IMG/VR virus record: IMGVR_UViG_3300036820_000025
Span: 1-52,855 of that record
Strand: one strand, 5' to 3'
DNA length: 52,855 nucleotides
Source of the DNA: a virus
Shown here: piece by piece, positions 32,738 through 41,006 of the stretch
Layout of the letters: the number at the start of each line of letters is the position of its first letter
Numbering within the stretch: the stretch's first letter is position 1
Position numbers and translations under genes: made by a program
The notes under the pieces: generated by a model
What the model saw: the letters and a program-made list of their open reading frames with translations, nothing else
What the model was told of the DNA's origin: nothing
Databases searched by the model: none

Positions 32738-33199
32738 TTACTCGTCGATGCGCTTCGAGATTTCGTTCGCTTCAATCTTCATCGTGACGCCCGGGTCGAG
32801 CGGCGCGAAGACTTCCGGCGATTTGGCCTTTGCGTCGAGCACAACGGCTTTCGTCGTGGATGTGTCAGTCTTCGGCACGAGGAAAATTTGCCCCGTCTTG
32901 AGAGCCCACGAGCGCGGGTTCTCTTTTACCCAACGGTCCCAAAAATCCTTGGGCACGCCTTGGTTGATGAACGGCTCGCGCCCAATCTGCGCGGGTGCCG
33001 TGGCGAATGGCTTGCCCTGCGCGTCACGCAGCAGCGAGCGCTGATTCAGCCCCTTGAGCACAAAAACTTGGTAGTCCTCGTGCTTGCGATACAGCGCGAA
33101 CGGCGCGCCGCCCTTGCCGGGGTCGTTGACACTGAATCCGACTTCGAGCCGATAGCCGTTCGGCAACCGGCATCCGATAGATACTGTTTCGGTGCTCAT
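32738..33199 (-). CDS. Conserved virion-region protein (153 aa)
   Basis: The start ATG 33199 has AGGA seven bases upstream. The product includes CRLPNGYRLEVGF, then IGREPFINQGVPKDFWDRWVKENPRSWALKTGQIFLVPK and a Lys-rich end. The pattern INxGVPxxFWxxWxxxNxxxxxVxxGxIF is known to me from structural-region proteins of related phages; the role is unknown. Confidence 0.65.
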   Translation of the reverse strand: MSTETVSIGCRLPNGYRLEVGFSVNDPGKGGAPFALYRKHEDYQVFVLKGLNQRSLLRDAQGKPFATAPAQIGREPFINQGVPKDFWDRWVKENPRSWALKTGQIFLVPKTDTSTTKAVVLDAKAKSPEVFAPLDPGVTMKIEANEISKRIDE

Positions 33200-33206
33200 T
33201 TTGTCC

Positions 33207-33782
33207 TCATGTAAAGCGTGCGTTCGATGAAACAATCGCGAGCCCGCGGCCGGCGTTCTGGCACACCTTGAACCGTGTCGCCACAGTTCCCGAGGCTGCA
33301 CCCGAGACGGCCGAGCCATCGGCCTGCGAAGCGTAAACAGTATCCCCGTAATTGGCCCCGCCGGCAAATCGCAGGTAGAACGCCCCCGTGGGCATCAGTG
33401 TGACCACGAGCCCGGCACGCAGGCGCCACGCCATGTTGCCTCGATCCCACGTCATCCACGTCCAACGCGCTTGAGGGCCGCCAAGGCGCGCAGGGCCGCC
33501 TACAACGCCGCCATTGGCGTAGTTGATGCTCTCCAACGGGATGACCACGCCGAGGGCGTCCTGCGCGGTCTGCTGAGCGTTTGAGACGAGCCCCGTTGCA
33601 GGGTCGCCCCATCCGAACCGGCCCTGCAAGAGCCCGCCCGGAGCGGCGCGCCACGCGCCCGTGCCGCCGAGCGCGGACGCGAAGGGCGCGAGGGTTTCGA
33701 GGTTCTGACCGAGAACGGCAGAAGCAAACGCCCCCTCATAGGGGGCGTTCGTTGGGCCGCCAGTGCCCCAACCGGGGCGCAT
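33207..33782 (-). CDS. Structural protein, cement-like
   Basis: The protein has 191 residues. LLQGRFGWGDPATGLVSNAQQTAQDALGVVIP and WRLRAGLVVTLMPTGAFYLRFAGGANYGDTVYA recall the cement protein at 34855 (GNFAWVGPEGQVSQSY, EGFMITLFNEGDFWANFPAGAAPGDYVYA-like). It is probably a second capsid decoration or cement protein, directly after the major capsid gene. Confidence 0.6.
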   Translation of the reverse strand: MRPGWGTGGPTNAPYEGAFASAVLGQNLETLAPFASALGGTGAWRAAPGGLLQGRFGWGDPATGLVSNAQQTAQDALGVVIPLESINYANGGVVGGPARLGGPQARWTWMTWDRGNMAWRLRAGLVVTLMPTGAFYLRFAGGANYGDTVYASQADGSAVSGAASGTVATRFKVCQNAGRGLAIVSSNARFT

Positions 33783-33786
33783 CGCT

Positions 33787-34815
33787 TTACCCGAGCATCG
33801 AAGCGACGAGAATCGGGCGGTAGAAAATCACGCCCCAAGTTCCCGCCGACTTCTTCTGCTCCCACGAGGAGGTTTTGACGACCATCGCGTGAGCGCGCAT
33901 CTTCTCGGTGAATGCCGCCTCGACCGTCTTCCCGCCCTCGGGAATCTCGGCGATGAGCTGCACGAACTCCGTACCGCCGGCAACCGCACCGCCGCCAGCG
34001 ATGGCGAACTCGGGCACCGTCACGATGGACAGATTGGGAAAATTCTTCGCAATCTGATCGTTGACGTTGTAGTTGTACTGGTTCGTCTTGCTGAAATTTG
34101 AATTGTTGCCGGGGCTCAGGCCAAGACGAAATTTCGTGTTGGTGTCCACGAGGCCGTTGCCCTGCGCGATGGCCTGCTGCACGAGGCGCAGCACGTCGCC
34201 GAAAATGACGGTCGGGTCCGACTCGGTGAACCAAGACTCGGTGGGCGCAATCGGCGCCGGCAGGTACGGGTCGTTGGTGCCGCCGTAGTTCTGCAGCCCC
34301 GCGATGCCGTACAGGTACGCGAAATTCTGGTACTTCTCGATGGACAGCGCAGACGACCGCTGTTTCCAGTTCGCGAGGTCAACCTTTGCCTCGGCAGCGC
34401 GCGCGATTTCGCGCTCGCCCCAACGGGTGTTGGTCTGGTAGTGGTAGCTCTGACGCTGCGGAAAGTCGAGGTTCGCGTCGGACATTCCGTCCTGATTGAA
34501 GTCACCGTAAGACACGACCTCGCCCGTACGCTCCGCCTGAATGAACATGGCGGTATCGGAGACCCATGTGCCTTTCTTGACCTCGCCGTACAGCTCGGCA
34601 GCCTTGGTCGGCCGTACCAGAATTTCAATCTGATTCGGGTCAACGTAGGTCGTGAACAGCGACGGGATACCCGCGTTCGCCTGCGTCACGAGCGTCGGCT
34701 GCGCATCAAACGCAAGCCGCTCGGGGCTGTCGTAGTACATGGTGCCCTGACGGCCCATGAACACGATGCCGTAGCGTCGCTCAAGGTCCGCATGGTCAAC
34801 TGCAATCCGCGTCAT
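33787..34815 (-). CDS. Major capsid protein (DUF2184 type)
   Basis: The protein has 342 residues, a normal size. IEILVRPTKAAELYGEVKKGTWVSDTAMF, then SYGDFNQDGMSDANLDFPQRQSYHYQT and a C-terminal TWGVIFYRPILVASMLG fit DUF2184, an HK97-fold capsid. It lies with cement, scaffold and DUF2213 genes in the usual order. An AGGA ribosome site lies ten bases before the ATG. Confidence 0.85.
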   Translation of the reverse strand: MTRIAVDHADLERRYGIVFMGRQGTMYYDSPERLAFDAQPTLVTQANAGIPSLFTTYVDPNQIEILVRPTKAAELYGEVKKGTWVSDTAMFIQAERTGEVVSYGDFNQDGMSDANLDFPQRQSYHYQTNTRWGEREIARAAEAKVDLANWKQRSSALSIEKYQNFAYLYGIAGLQNYGGTNDPYLPAPIAPTESWFTESDPTVIFGDVLRLVQQAIAQGNGLVDTNTKFRLGLSPGNNSNFSKTNQYNYNVNDQIAKNFPNLSIVTVPEFAIAGGGAVAGGTEFVQLIAEIPEGGKTVEAAFTEKMRAHAMVVKTSSWEQKKSAGTWGVIFYRPILVASMLG

Positions 34816-34854
34816 GTTCGTATCCTGTTATCGGTCGGTCGTTGGTCGAAACTG

Positions 34855-36027
34855 TTACCGGGTGCTGATCTTCCAAACGCCCTGATCCGTGGGCGCCTGA
34901 TTCGCGGTATAGGTGCCGCGCACCCGGAACCCGGTGTCTTGCGCAGTGCCTGCCACGGTGACAGTCGTCGGCGCCGACGCGGTGCCGATGGCCTGCGGGC
35001 CGTCACTGATGGTGTACAGTCCGGTGCCGCCGGGCGCATCCGCCGTGGTGACTGCCACGCCGGCCTGCGTCACCGTCGAAGCAGCCGACAGCGTGTAGAC
35101 GCCGACGCCGCCCGGAGTGCCGCTTACCTGCGCGCTGATGGTCGTGCCGGCGGGAACGCCATCGGCGACCACAACTGCGCCCACGCGCAGCAGGTCCGTG
35201 CCGGGCTGGACCGAAGTCACGGTCAACGCCGTGGAAGTCGCCAGCGAGCAGACGCCCGCAAACGGGGCCGCCTGCCCCTCGACGGTCGTACCGCTCGCAA
35301 CGCCCGTGCCGGTAAGGACATCGCCGAAGTTCAGCGAACCGTCAGCGACCGCAGTCACGAGCAGGTAGCTCGACTTGACGACGATGGCCTCGTCGCTTTC
35401 GTCCGCGGACGCATTCGCCGACATCGTGTACGTGCCAGCGCCGCCCGGAGTGCCGGTCAACTGATTCAGAATCGTTGTGTTGGACGGAATGCCGGTGCCC
35501 GTGATTGAGTCGCCCGGCGAAATGATGCCGTGGGTGACAGTGGTCACGGTCAGGACCGCGCTTCCGCTCGTCAGACTGGCTGAGGACGAGGTATTGCCCG
35601 CGGTCGCCGTCACAGTGCCCAGCGTGGGGGCGCTGTCAGTTGAGGCTGCAACCGGCGTGCCGTCGTTCGGATCGGCGAACACGTAGTCGCCGGGGGCGGC
35701 GCCCGCCGGGAAGTTCGCCCAAAAATCGCCCTCGTTGAACAGGGTAATCATGAACCCCTCGGGAACAACCATCGAGGCTTCGCCGAGAAATTCTGTGATA
35801 AGCGCCTGCTCATTGCGGCCAAGGAAACCGAGCTGATAGCCGGCCACGTAGGACTGTGAGACCTGCCCCTCGGGGCCGACCCACGCGAAGTTGCCGACAA
35901 TCAGGCCGCCAGCCGGAGCAACGAGCGCGCCGGGACCGGCGAGGACGTTCGCAAACGGGTTCGTCGAGGCGAAGTCGCCAGCGACGCCGGGCGCCTGATA
36001 ATCCTTGATGACTGTCTGAAACGGCAT
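34855..36027 (-). CDS. Capsid cement protein with three tandem small beta domains
   Basis: The protein has 390 residues. Residues 1-130 are the structural cement (Gp24-like) domain: FQTVIKDYQAPGVAGDFAS, then GPGALVAPAGGLIVGNFAWV. From about 140 to 350 at least three copies follow of a repeat with the core GxGIPSNTTILNQLTGTPGG-AGTYTMSANA. Related copies lie in the sheath and baseplate J. These probably decorate the capsid surface and may bind cells or glycans. They enlarge the protein well beyond the usual cement size. Confidence 0.75.
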   Translation of the reverse strand: MPFQTVIKDYQAPGVAGDFASTNPFANVLAGPGALVAPAGGLIVGNFAWVGPEGQVSQSYVAGYQLGFLGRNEQALITEFLGEASMVVPEGFMITLFNEGDFWANFPAGAAPGDYVFADPNDGTPVAASTDSAPTLGTVTATAGNTSSSASLTSGSAVLTVTTVTHGIISPGDSITGTGIPSNTTILNQLTGTPGGAGTYTMSANASADESDEAIVVKSSYLLVTAVADGSLNFGDVLTGTGVASGTTVEGQAAPFAGVCSLATSTALTVTSVQPGTDLLRVGAVVVADGVPAGTTISAQVSGTPGGVGVYTLSAASTVTQAGVAVTTADAPGGTGLYTISDGPQAIGTASAPTTVTVAGTAQDTGFRVRGTYTANQAPTDQGVWKISTR

Positions 36028-36051
36028 GTTCGTTGTGTCCTGCGCTGAAAA

Positions 36052-36738
36052 TTAAGAGAGCCGGCCGTAGTGCGGAATCAGTTTCGTGACTTCCGCGCGC
36101 ATGCCGCTGTCCATCGTGACGCCCGTCGGCGTTGCAGCCGCGGCGCGATCCTTGGCGAGCTGCAGCACCGTGCGGAGCGCGCTGTCGTGCATGTCCTTGT
36201 GGTCGATGCCGAGCTTGTCGAGCGCGGCGCGGTACGCGGCGGGCGCGCTGTCGAAGGTCACGACACCAAGTACCGGCTCGACTTCGCGGCACGCAGCGTG
36301 CGCAGCGTCGCGCACAGCGACAGCGGCAGCGATGCGGCGGTCAACCTCGGCTGAGTCGAGGGCACCCTTTTCGCTCTTGCCACCGTGGGCGGCCGTGCTC
36401 GGGTCCGCTTGGGACAGGTCGGCGTCGGTGCCCTCGGGGTCCGTCTCCGCGTCCTTGGCGGCCTTGCGGTCGGCGGCGCGCTTGTCGCGAGCAGACTTGC
36501 GCGCATCGCGCGCGGCCTTGCGATCCTTGGCGGCGGCGTCCTCGGCCTTTTCCTTGTCGGCCTTTTCCTCGGCCTCGTCCATACCTGCTTCGCGCGCATC
36601 CATTGCGGCTTCGCGCTCCTCCGGGTCGGCGTCCTTGGCTTTCTTGTCGGCGGCAATGACCGCGCGGCGCAGGTCCTCGGGCGTCTTGTCCGCGGCCAGC
36701 AAGGGCGCGGCAACCTTGAGCAAGTCAGCGAGTTTCAT
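36052..36738 (-). CDS. Scaffold-like charged coiled-coil protein
   Basis: The protein has 228 residues. Residues 30-100 are almost only Ala, Lys, Asp, Glu and Arg (a long charged helix). The C-terminal 90 residues (LDSAEVDRRIAAAVAVRDAAHAACREVEPVLG and onward, to IPHYGRLS) match the C-terminal region often fused to DUF2213 proteins. The place just before the capsid gene and the composition suggest a scaffold. Confidence 0.65.
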   Translation of the reverse strand: MKLADLLKVAAPLLAADKTPEDLRRAVIAADKKAKDADPEEREAAMDAREAGMDEAEEKADKEKAEDAAAKDRKAARDARKSARDKRAADRKAAKDAETDPEGTDADLSQADPSTAAHGGKSEKGALDSAEVDRRIAAAVAVRDAAHAACREVEPVLGVVTFDSAPAAYRAALDKLGIDHKDMHDSALRTVLQLAKDRAAAATPTGVTMDSGMRAEVTKLIPHYGRLS

Positions 36739-36799
36739 TGTGGGGAATCTCGATTATGGAAAATAAGACTGTGGGCCGGATTATGTCGCGTGTTGCGAT

Positions 36800-37813
36800 C
36801 TATTGCAACTGCGTGGTGGCGCGGTCGTTCACCACGACATCGGGGCCGGTACGTCCGGTGTCCACGATGGCGAGATGATTCGCGCGAATGTCAAGCATGC
36901 GGCCATCAAACGGTTTGCCGTCGATAACGCCCGAGTTCATCTCGGGGCGATAGTAGTAGCCGGGGCTCAGCTCCTGCTGCCGCTCCGACTCGATGGCCTC
37001 AATACCGGCGGAATCCCACACGGTCAGGTCGGCAACCAAATATGGCGCTTGCCAACGCACGTTGGAAACGGTGCCTATCATCAGCTCTTTCTGCGGACTG
37101 TCGGCACTCACGCCAACGTGGTGCATCATCAACGGTATGCGCTCGAACGTCGGCGCAGCAGCCGCGAGCGAAGCCGCGTCGCGATAAAGGTTGTACACGT
37201 GCTCGGCGTCGAGCCCGAGCTTTTCAGAGTCAGGAATCTCGCGGCCGAGGTACGGGCATATGTTGGCCTTGCTGATGCGGCAATCGCGCACATGCAGGTA
37301 GCCGTTCACGTCCTTGGAGCGGAGCGAGCCGCGGTCGAACGCCATGCGCGGCAGCTCGTCGTGCGCGGCCTTCGGTGTTCCCGCGGGAACATCGCCGCCC
37401 TCGTCTTCGCAATCGACCTCAAGCTCGCGCAGCGCGGCCTCCTCAAGCTCGACATCGGGGTCGCCGTCACGACCCCCGCGACGCGCCGCCTTGATGGCTG
37501 CAGCATTGCGAGAATTGAAATTCTGTAGTTCGGACATCGCCTGATCGTAGTCGCGTTTCGCGGCCCGGTAGGCATCGTCTTTTTTGTGTTCGGGGGTCAT
37601 CCCCATCGCGCCCCCGCCCGAGCGAGATTTTAGAGCGCGGCTTGCGTCCTGCATCTTGCGGTATAGCCGGTCCTGCTCATCGAGCACACCATCGCTCGCG
37701 CGGCGCTGCGAGTAGGCAATCGCCACGGCTTGACGCTGCGGCTTGCCGGCGTTTACCTCAACCTCGACGTTGTGAGAGAACGCGGCCTTAGACTTTCCTG
37801 ATTCGAGAGGCAT
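36800..37813 (-). CDS. DUF2213 protein (prohead protease-like) with fused N-terminal domain
   Basis: The protein has 337 residues. The N-terminus SGKSKAAFSHNVEVEVNAGK followed by PQRQAVAIAYSQ is a DUF6496-like block. The DUF2213 part (about 155-337) has VNGYLHVRDCRISKANICPY, MMHHVGVSADSPQKELMIGTV and QELSPGYYYRPE. DUF2213 is thought to be a capsid maturation protease. The palindrome encoding VPAGT (37377-37390) lies exactly in the linker between the two parts. Confidence 0.75.
   Translation of the reverse strand: MPLESGKSKAAFSHNVEVEVNAGKPQRQAVAIAYSQRRASDGVLDEQDRLYRKMQDASRALKSRSGGGAMGMTPEHKKDDAYRAAKRDYDQAMSELQNFNSRNAAAIKAARRGGRDGDPDVELEEAALRELEVDCEDEGGDVPAGTPKAAHDELPRMAFDRGSLRSKDVNGYLHVRDCRISKANICPYLGREIPDSEKLGLDAEHVYNLYRDAASLAAAAPTFERIPLMMHHVGVSADSPQKELMIGTVSNVRWQAPYLVADLTVWDSAGIEAIESERQQELSPGYYYRPEMNSGVIDGKPFDGRMLDIRANHLAIVDTGRTGPDVVVNDRATTQLQ
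37377..37390. repeat. Dispersed palindrome GTTCCCGCGGGAAC, copy 4
   Basis: Read on the minus strand as Val-Pro-Ala-Gly-Thr, followed by Pro-Lys, between the N-terminal and DUF2213 domains. The + strand bases just before it (TTCGGT) are the same as at 43898. Confidence 0.8.
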
Positions 37814-37845
37814 GCCGCCATATTACGGCGGCACGTTCTGTTAAA

Positions 37846-39540
37846 TCAATCGTCACGCCCGGAGCTGTCGGGAACCTGCTTCAGCTCTTTGGCGCGACCG
37901 TGGGCGGCCTCGGCCGACTCCTCGCCGCGTTCGTGGTCCGCTTGCTTGCCTTGCTCGCCTAGCTCGGCGCCGACTTGCTGCTCCTGAATCTGCGGCGGGT
38001 CCGGCGCGTCGCCTTGCAGGTCGTCGTATCCGCTCTCGGGGTCGCGGCGCAGTTTGTCGCGTACCTCATCAGCGCTCACGATGCCGCCATTGACGAGCGC
38101 GACATCACGGTCAGCGTCCGACTTACGCAGGTCCGCAAGTTCCTTTGGCGTGGGTTCGTACAGCGACAGCCACTCGAACGTAATGTCGTCATCCACGGTT
38201 CCGAACAGGTCCATTTGCACGAGGTCAACAACGCGCTTCATATGCGGCGTGTAGCCGAGTTCCTGCAACGCATGCACGTAGTCGTACCACGCTTGGAACT
38301 CGCCGTCGCTCGTGGTGCTCAACCCCGTGGGCGTGATGCCGAAAAACTTGATAAGCGGCATGCGACCCGGAGTCGCCATGTGCTCCTGCGCCTGCGCCTG
38401 TAGCTTGTCGAGCGAGGCAAGCGATGCCTCGTTTACTGTTAGCTCCTCGGTGCTCTTGTTGATCGCGAGCAGGCCGCGGTTGTCGCGCTGTGCGACGAAA
38501 GCATCAAGGCGCTCTTTGAACTTACCCGGGTCCGACAGCAGCGCCTGCAAATCGGTCGCCAGCGTGAGCACTGAAAAAATGTTGATGAGGTCGTTAACAT
38601 TCTTCGCAGTGCGCAGCCACCGATTTACATACGGCATCATTAGCTGCGTCATGCTGATTCCCGCGAAATCGTAAGCGGGTTTCAACAGGTCGGGAACCTC
38701 GCGGAAAATGAACGTCATCAGCCGCGAGTGGTGCGTCTTTTTGCCGAGCACGAACCACGACTGCGGGCGGTAAAAATCGGGCTGCTCGGGCCGCAGCGAG
38801 TTCCACGAGTACGGCGTCAACCAATACGGCTCGATGCAGGTAAGCCCGAGCAACGTGCCTTGTTTGATAGTGGTCAGCGGTAGCTGTCGCGTGATGTCGT
38901 CGTCTTGGCCTTTGATCGACACGTAAATGTGCGAACGCCCGAACTGCTCCGTTTTTAGGGCAGCCTCGCGGAACAGGTCGCGTACGCGCAGCTCCTCAAG
39001 TCGCGCGTCGAGCTGCTTAATTTTCTCGGTACGTGCCTCGTCCTTGTCCGTGTCGATGTCCACGTCATCGGGCTCGGGCTGCTTCGCCTGCGCGGCTTTG
39101 CTGAGGTTCGACTTTTCGTTAGTCTCGCCCTTGCTCTTGAGCCGCAGCCATCGGCGCGTCATCTCGGTTGAGAGCGATTCCGCGGGCGTGCGGTACTCGG
39201 TAATCTGCGCCAGCTCGGCGAGATACGGGAACCCGAGAAATGCAAGCCCCGGCCCGAGCGCGCCGGAGCCAAGGCCGCCCCACGCAGCCGGCGCCCCGAG
39301 GTCCTGCGCCATGCGGCGCGTCTCGCCGCCGTGGTCCATCGCAAGTTTGAGCCCATCGCCTGACGGCAGCACAGTAGGCACCACGCCGGGCAACGGCGTA
39401 GGCATCACATATTCGCGCCGGCCATCGCCGACAGGGACTAGGGCGCGATCCCAGCGTATTGGCGTGGGTTTGGGGGCGGGGGCAGGGGCGGGGGCCGGCT
39501 GCGGAAACAGACGGCACCACAGACGGCGCAGGACGTTCAT
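37846..39540 (-). CDS. Portal protein (DUF1073 type)
   Basis: The protein has 564 residues from ATG 39540 (MNVLRRLWCRLFPQPAPAPA). EMTRRWLRL, then LFREAALKTEQFGRSHIYV, MPYVNRWLRTAKNVNDLINIFSVLTLATDL and PLIKFFGITPTGLSTTSDGE are DUF1073 features. The portal forms the 12-fold ring at the packaging vertex. The N-terminal Pro-Ala repeat is a low-complexity tether. The longer frame upstream to 39651 is antisense to nothing known but has no ribosome site, so I use 39540. Confidence 0.85.
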   Translation of the reverse strand: MNVLRRLWCRLFPQPAPAPAPAPKPTPIRWDRALVPVGDGRREYVMPTPLPGVVPTVLPSGDGLKLAMDHGGETRRMAQDLGAPAAWGGLGSGALGPGLAFLGFPYLAELAQITEYRTPAESLSTEMTRRWLRLKSKGETNEKSNLSKAAQAKQPEPDDVDIDTDKDEARTEKIKQLDARLEELRVRDLFREAALKTEQFGRSHIYVSIKGQDDDITRQLPLTTIKQGTLLGLTCIEPYWLTPYSWNSLRPEQPDFYRPQSWFVLGKKTHHSRLMTFIFREVPDLLKPAYDFAGISMTQLMMPYVNRWLRTAKNVNDLINIFSVLTLATDLQALLSDPGKFKERLDAFVAQRDNRGLLAINKSTEELTVNEASLASLDKLQAQAQEHMATPGRMPLIKFFGITPTGLSTTSDGEFQAWYDYVHALQELGYTPHMKRVVDLVQMDLFGTVDDDITFEWLSLYEPTPKELADLRKSDADRDVALVNGGIVSADEVRDKLRRDPESGYDDLQGDAPDPPQIQEQQVGAELGEQGKQADHERGEESAEAAHGRAKELKQVPDSSGRDD

Positions 39541-39554
39541 TCGCCGAGTGTACC

Positions 39555-40094
39555 CTAGGCGGGGATGCGGCGGCGAGTCGGGCAGTCCTTGCCGCGCGGA
39601 ATTGGCCCCGAGCCGTTGAATGAGCAGGCGCAGCCGATGCCGTGGCCCCACTCGCGGCCATCGTTGTGTGCGCCATCGTCGCCCCTGCGCGGCACTCTAG
39701 CCCGGGGCGCCAACGGAGCCCCGCCTAGCCGTTCGTGCAATTCCTGCGACTGCGCCAGCGCGCGCCAGCAATTCGCGTTGGCCTCATTGAGAATCAGGTC
39801 AACGAGCGCGTGAATGCTGCCGTCAGGAAGCATGACGGTATCCGCGCCGCGTTCGAGCAGCGCGAGCATGTCGGCCATGTCCATTTGATGCCGCGCGATG
39901 CAATCCGCGTGGTCGCTCGATTTGCCGCGCGCGTGGTGCATCTCCTCGCCCGGGTTGTGCTTGTCGTTGCCAGCCTTCGAGTGCTTCGCCACGCCAGCGA
40001 GCGCGGCCGGGAAGTAGCAATAGCAGCCGGTATGCACCGGCACATTTTTGCGGGCGGCACTGTCCCACGGTAGGGTTATCAGTTTCTCAGACAT
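39555..40094 (-). CDS. dATP/dGTP diphosphohydrolase-like protein (DUF5664)
   Basis: The protein has 179 residues. AKHSKAGNDKHNPGEEMHHARGKSSDHADCIARHQMD is the N-terminal signature of DUF5664 proteins, linked in some phages to purine deoxynucleotide hydrolysis. The C-terminal 60 residues are Arg/Gly-rich with several Cys and no known match. It lies next to an HD hydrolase gene, so the pair may alter nucleotide pools. Confidence 0.75.
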   Translation of the reverse strand: MSEKLITLPWDSAARKNVPVHTGCYCYFPAALAGVAKHSKAGNDKHNPGEEMHHARGKSSDHADCIARHQMDMADMLALLERGADTVMLPDGSIHALVDLILNEANANCWRALAQSQELHERLGGAPLAPRARVPRRGDDGAHNDGREWGHGIGCACSFNGSGPIPRGKDCPTRRRIPA

Positions 40095-40350
40095 TGCGGT
40101 ATCTCCAAGCCAGCGCGATCCACACCGTATTGCCGGCGACAATGAACAGGCCGCCAGTAAACGAGAGCCACTGCGCGAGATGAGGGTAATAAAACAGGTT
40201 CCAAAATCCCCACGAGGTAAAGAATGCTGTTGATTTCAGCGACACGCCGCGCGTGCAACGGTCGCGTGATATGCGGCGAACGTTGCCCCAAATCGCAACG
40301 CCGCCCCATCCCTCGAACAGCCCATTTATCAGGTCGGGCGTGTGGATCAT
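40087..40350 (-). CDS. Small conserved membrane protein
   Basis: The protein has 87 residues from ATG 40350. It has DLINGLFEGWGGVAIWGNVRR, FFTSWGFWNLFYYPHLAQWLSF and a second hydrophobic stretch FTGGLFIVAGNTVWIALAW. The pattern is known to me from small phage membrane proteins encoded among nucleotide-metabolism genes; the role is unknown. It overlaps both neighbours. Confidence 0.65.
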   Translation of the reverse strand: MIHTPDLINGLFEGWGGVAIWGNVRRISRDRCTRGVSLKSTAFFTSWGFWNLFYYPHLAQWLSFTGGLFIVAGNTVWIALAWRYRNV

Positions 40351-40985
40351 ACCGAGAGCGGGCGCAGCAGCCGGTACTCGGTTAGAAATCGGTCGTATGC
40401 CTCGCGCGGCTCCCAGCACCGTTGTAGGTCATACCGGCTCGTGCCCTCGTAGAGTTTCAGCGCGTAATCACGCATGCCGGGCTCGGGCTGCAGCCAATCC
40501 GCGGTGACATTGTGGCCGAGCAACTGTTCGGCTTCGATGTACAGCGCGCACCAATCGGCAAATTTGACGCCCGCGCTTACCGTGGGCGGCAAACCGAACT
40601 GCTCACGCATCGCGTGTTCGATTCGCGTCTCGAACGGCCGATAGTCCTTGACCGTGACTTTCCACGGGGCGGCCATGTCGGACACGTAGCCCTCGTGGGC
40701 GTCGTGCATCAGCCCCTCATAGGGCGTGCCGCCGCGCATAGCGATAGCCGGCTCATACATCAGCGTTGCGACGAGCACGCCATGCTGAGCGACGCTGTAG
40801 CGCCGCTGCACGTGGCCGGTAAACCGGCACTGCATCGAAGTCGCCCACGCCATTTCGCGAATATCGCATATGGGGCGCTGGCAGTAGAATTTGCGAGTGG
40901 CGAACCCGCCCTTATCGTCGGGGCGGATGGCAACGACGTATTGGTCGTCGCCGTCAGCCTCGTATGTCTCGGCTGCATTTTTCAT
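40347..40985 (-). CDS. HD-domain nucleotide phosphohydrolase (YfbR-like)
   Basis: The protein has 212 residues. The HD metal ligands are visible: SVAQH (64-68, His 68), MHDAHEG (93-99, H94-D95) and a later Asp. The PWK sequence after VSDMAA is typical of YfbR-like 5'-deoxynucleotidases. It would dephosphorylate dNMPs or pppGpp-like substrates. It stands alone among head genes, between the small membrane protein and a metallophosphoesterase. Confidence 0.8.
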   Translation of the reverse strand: MKNAAETYEADGDDQYVVAIRPDDKGGFATRKFYCQRPICDIREMAWATSMQCRFTGHVQRRYSVAQHGVLVATLMYEPAIAMRGGTPYEGLMHDAHEGYVSDMAAPWKVTVKDYRPFETRIEHAMREQFGLPPTVSAGVKFADWCALYIEAEQLLGHNVTADWLQPEPGMRDYALKLYEGTSRYDLQRCWEPREAYDRFLTEYRLLRPLSV

Positions 40986-41006
40986 GTGTGCGTGCGGTCC
41001 TAGTTG

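Noticed and set aside
35151-35166. GTGCCGGCGGGAAC in the cement gene as another palindrome copy
   Set aside because: Two of 14 bases differ and the inverted symmetry is lost; the protein motif VPAGTTI explains it.
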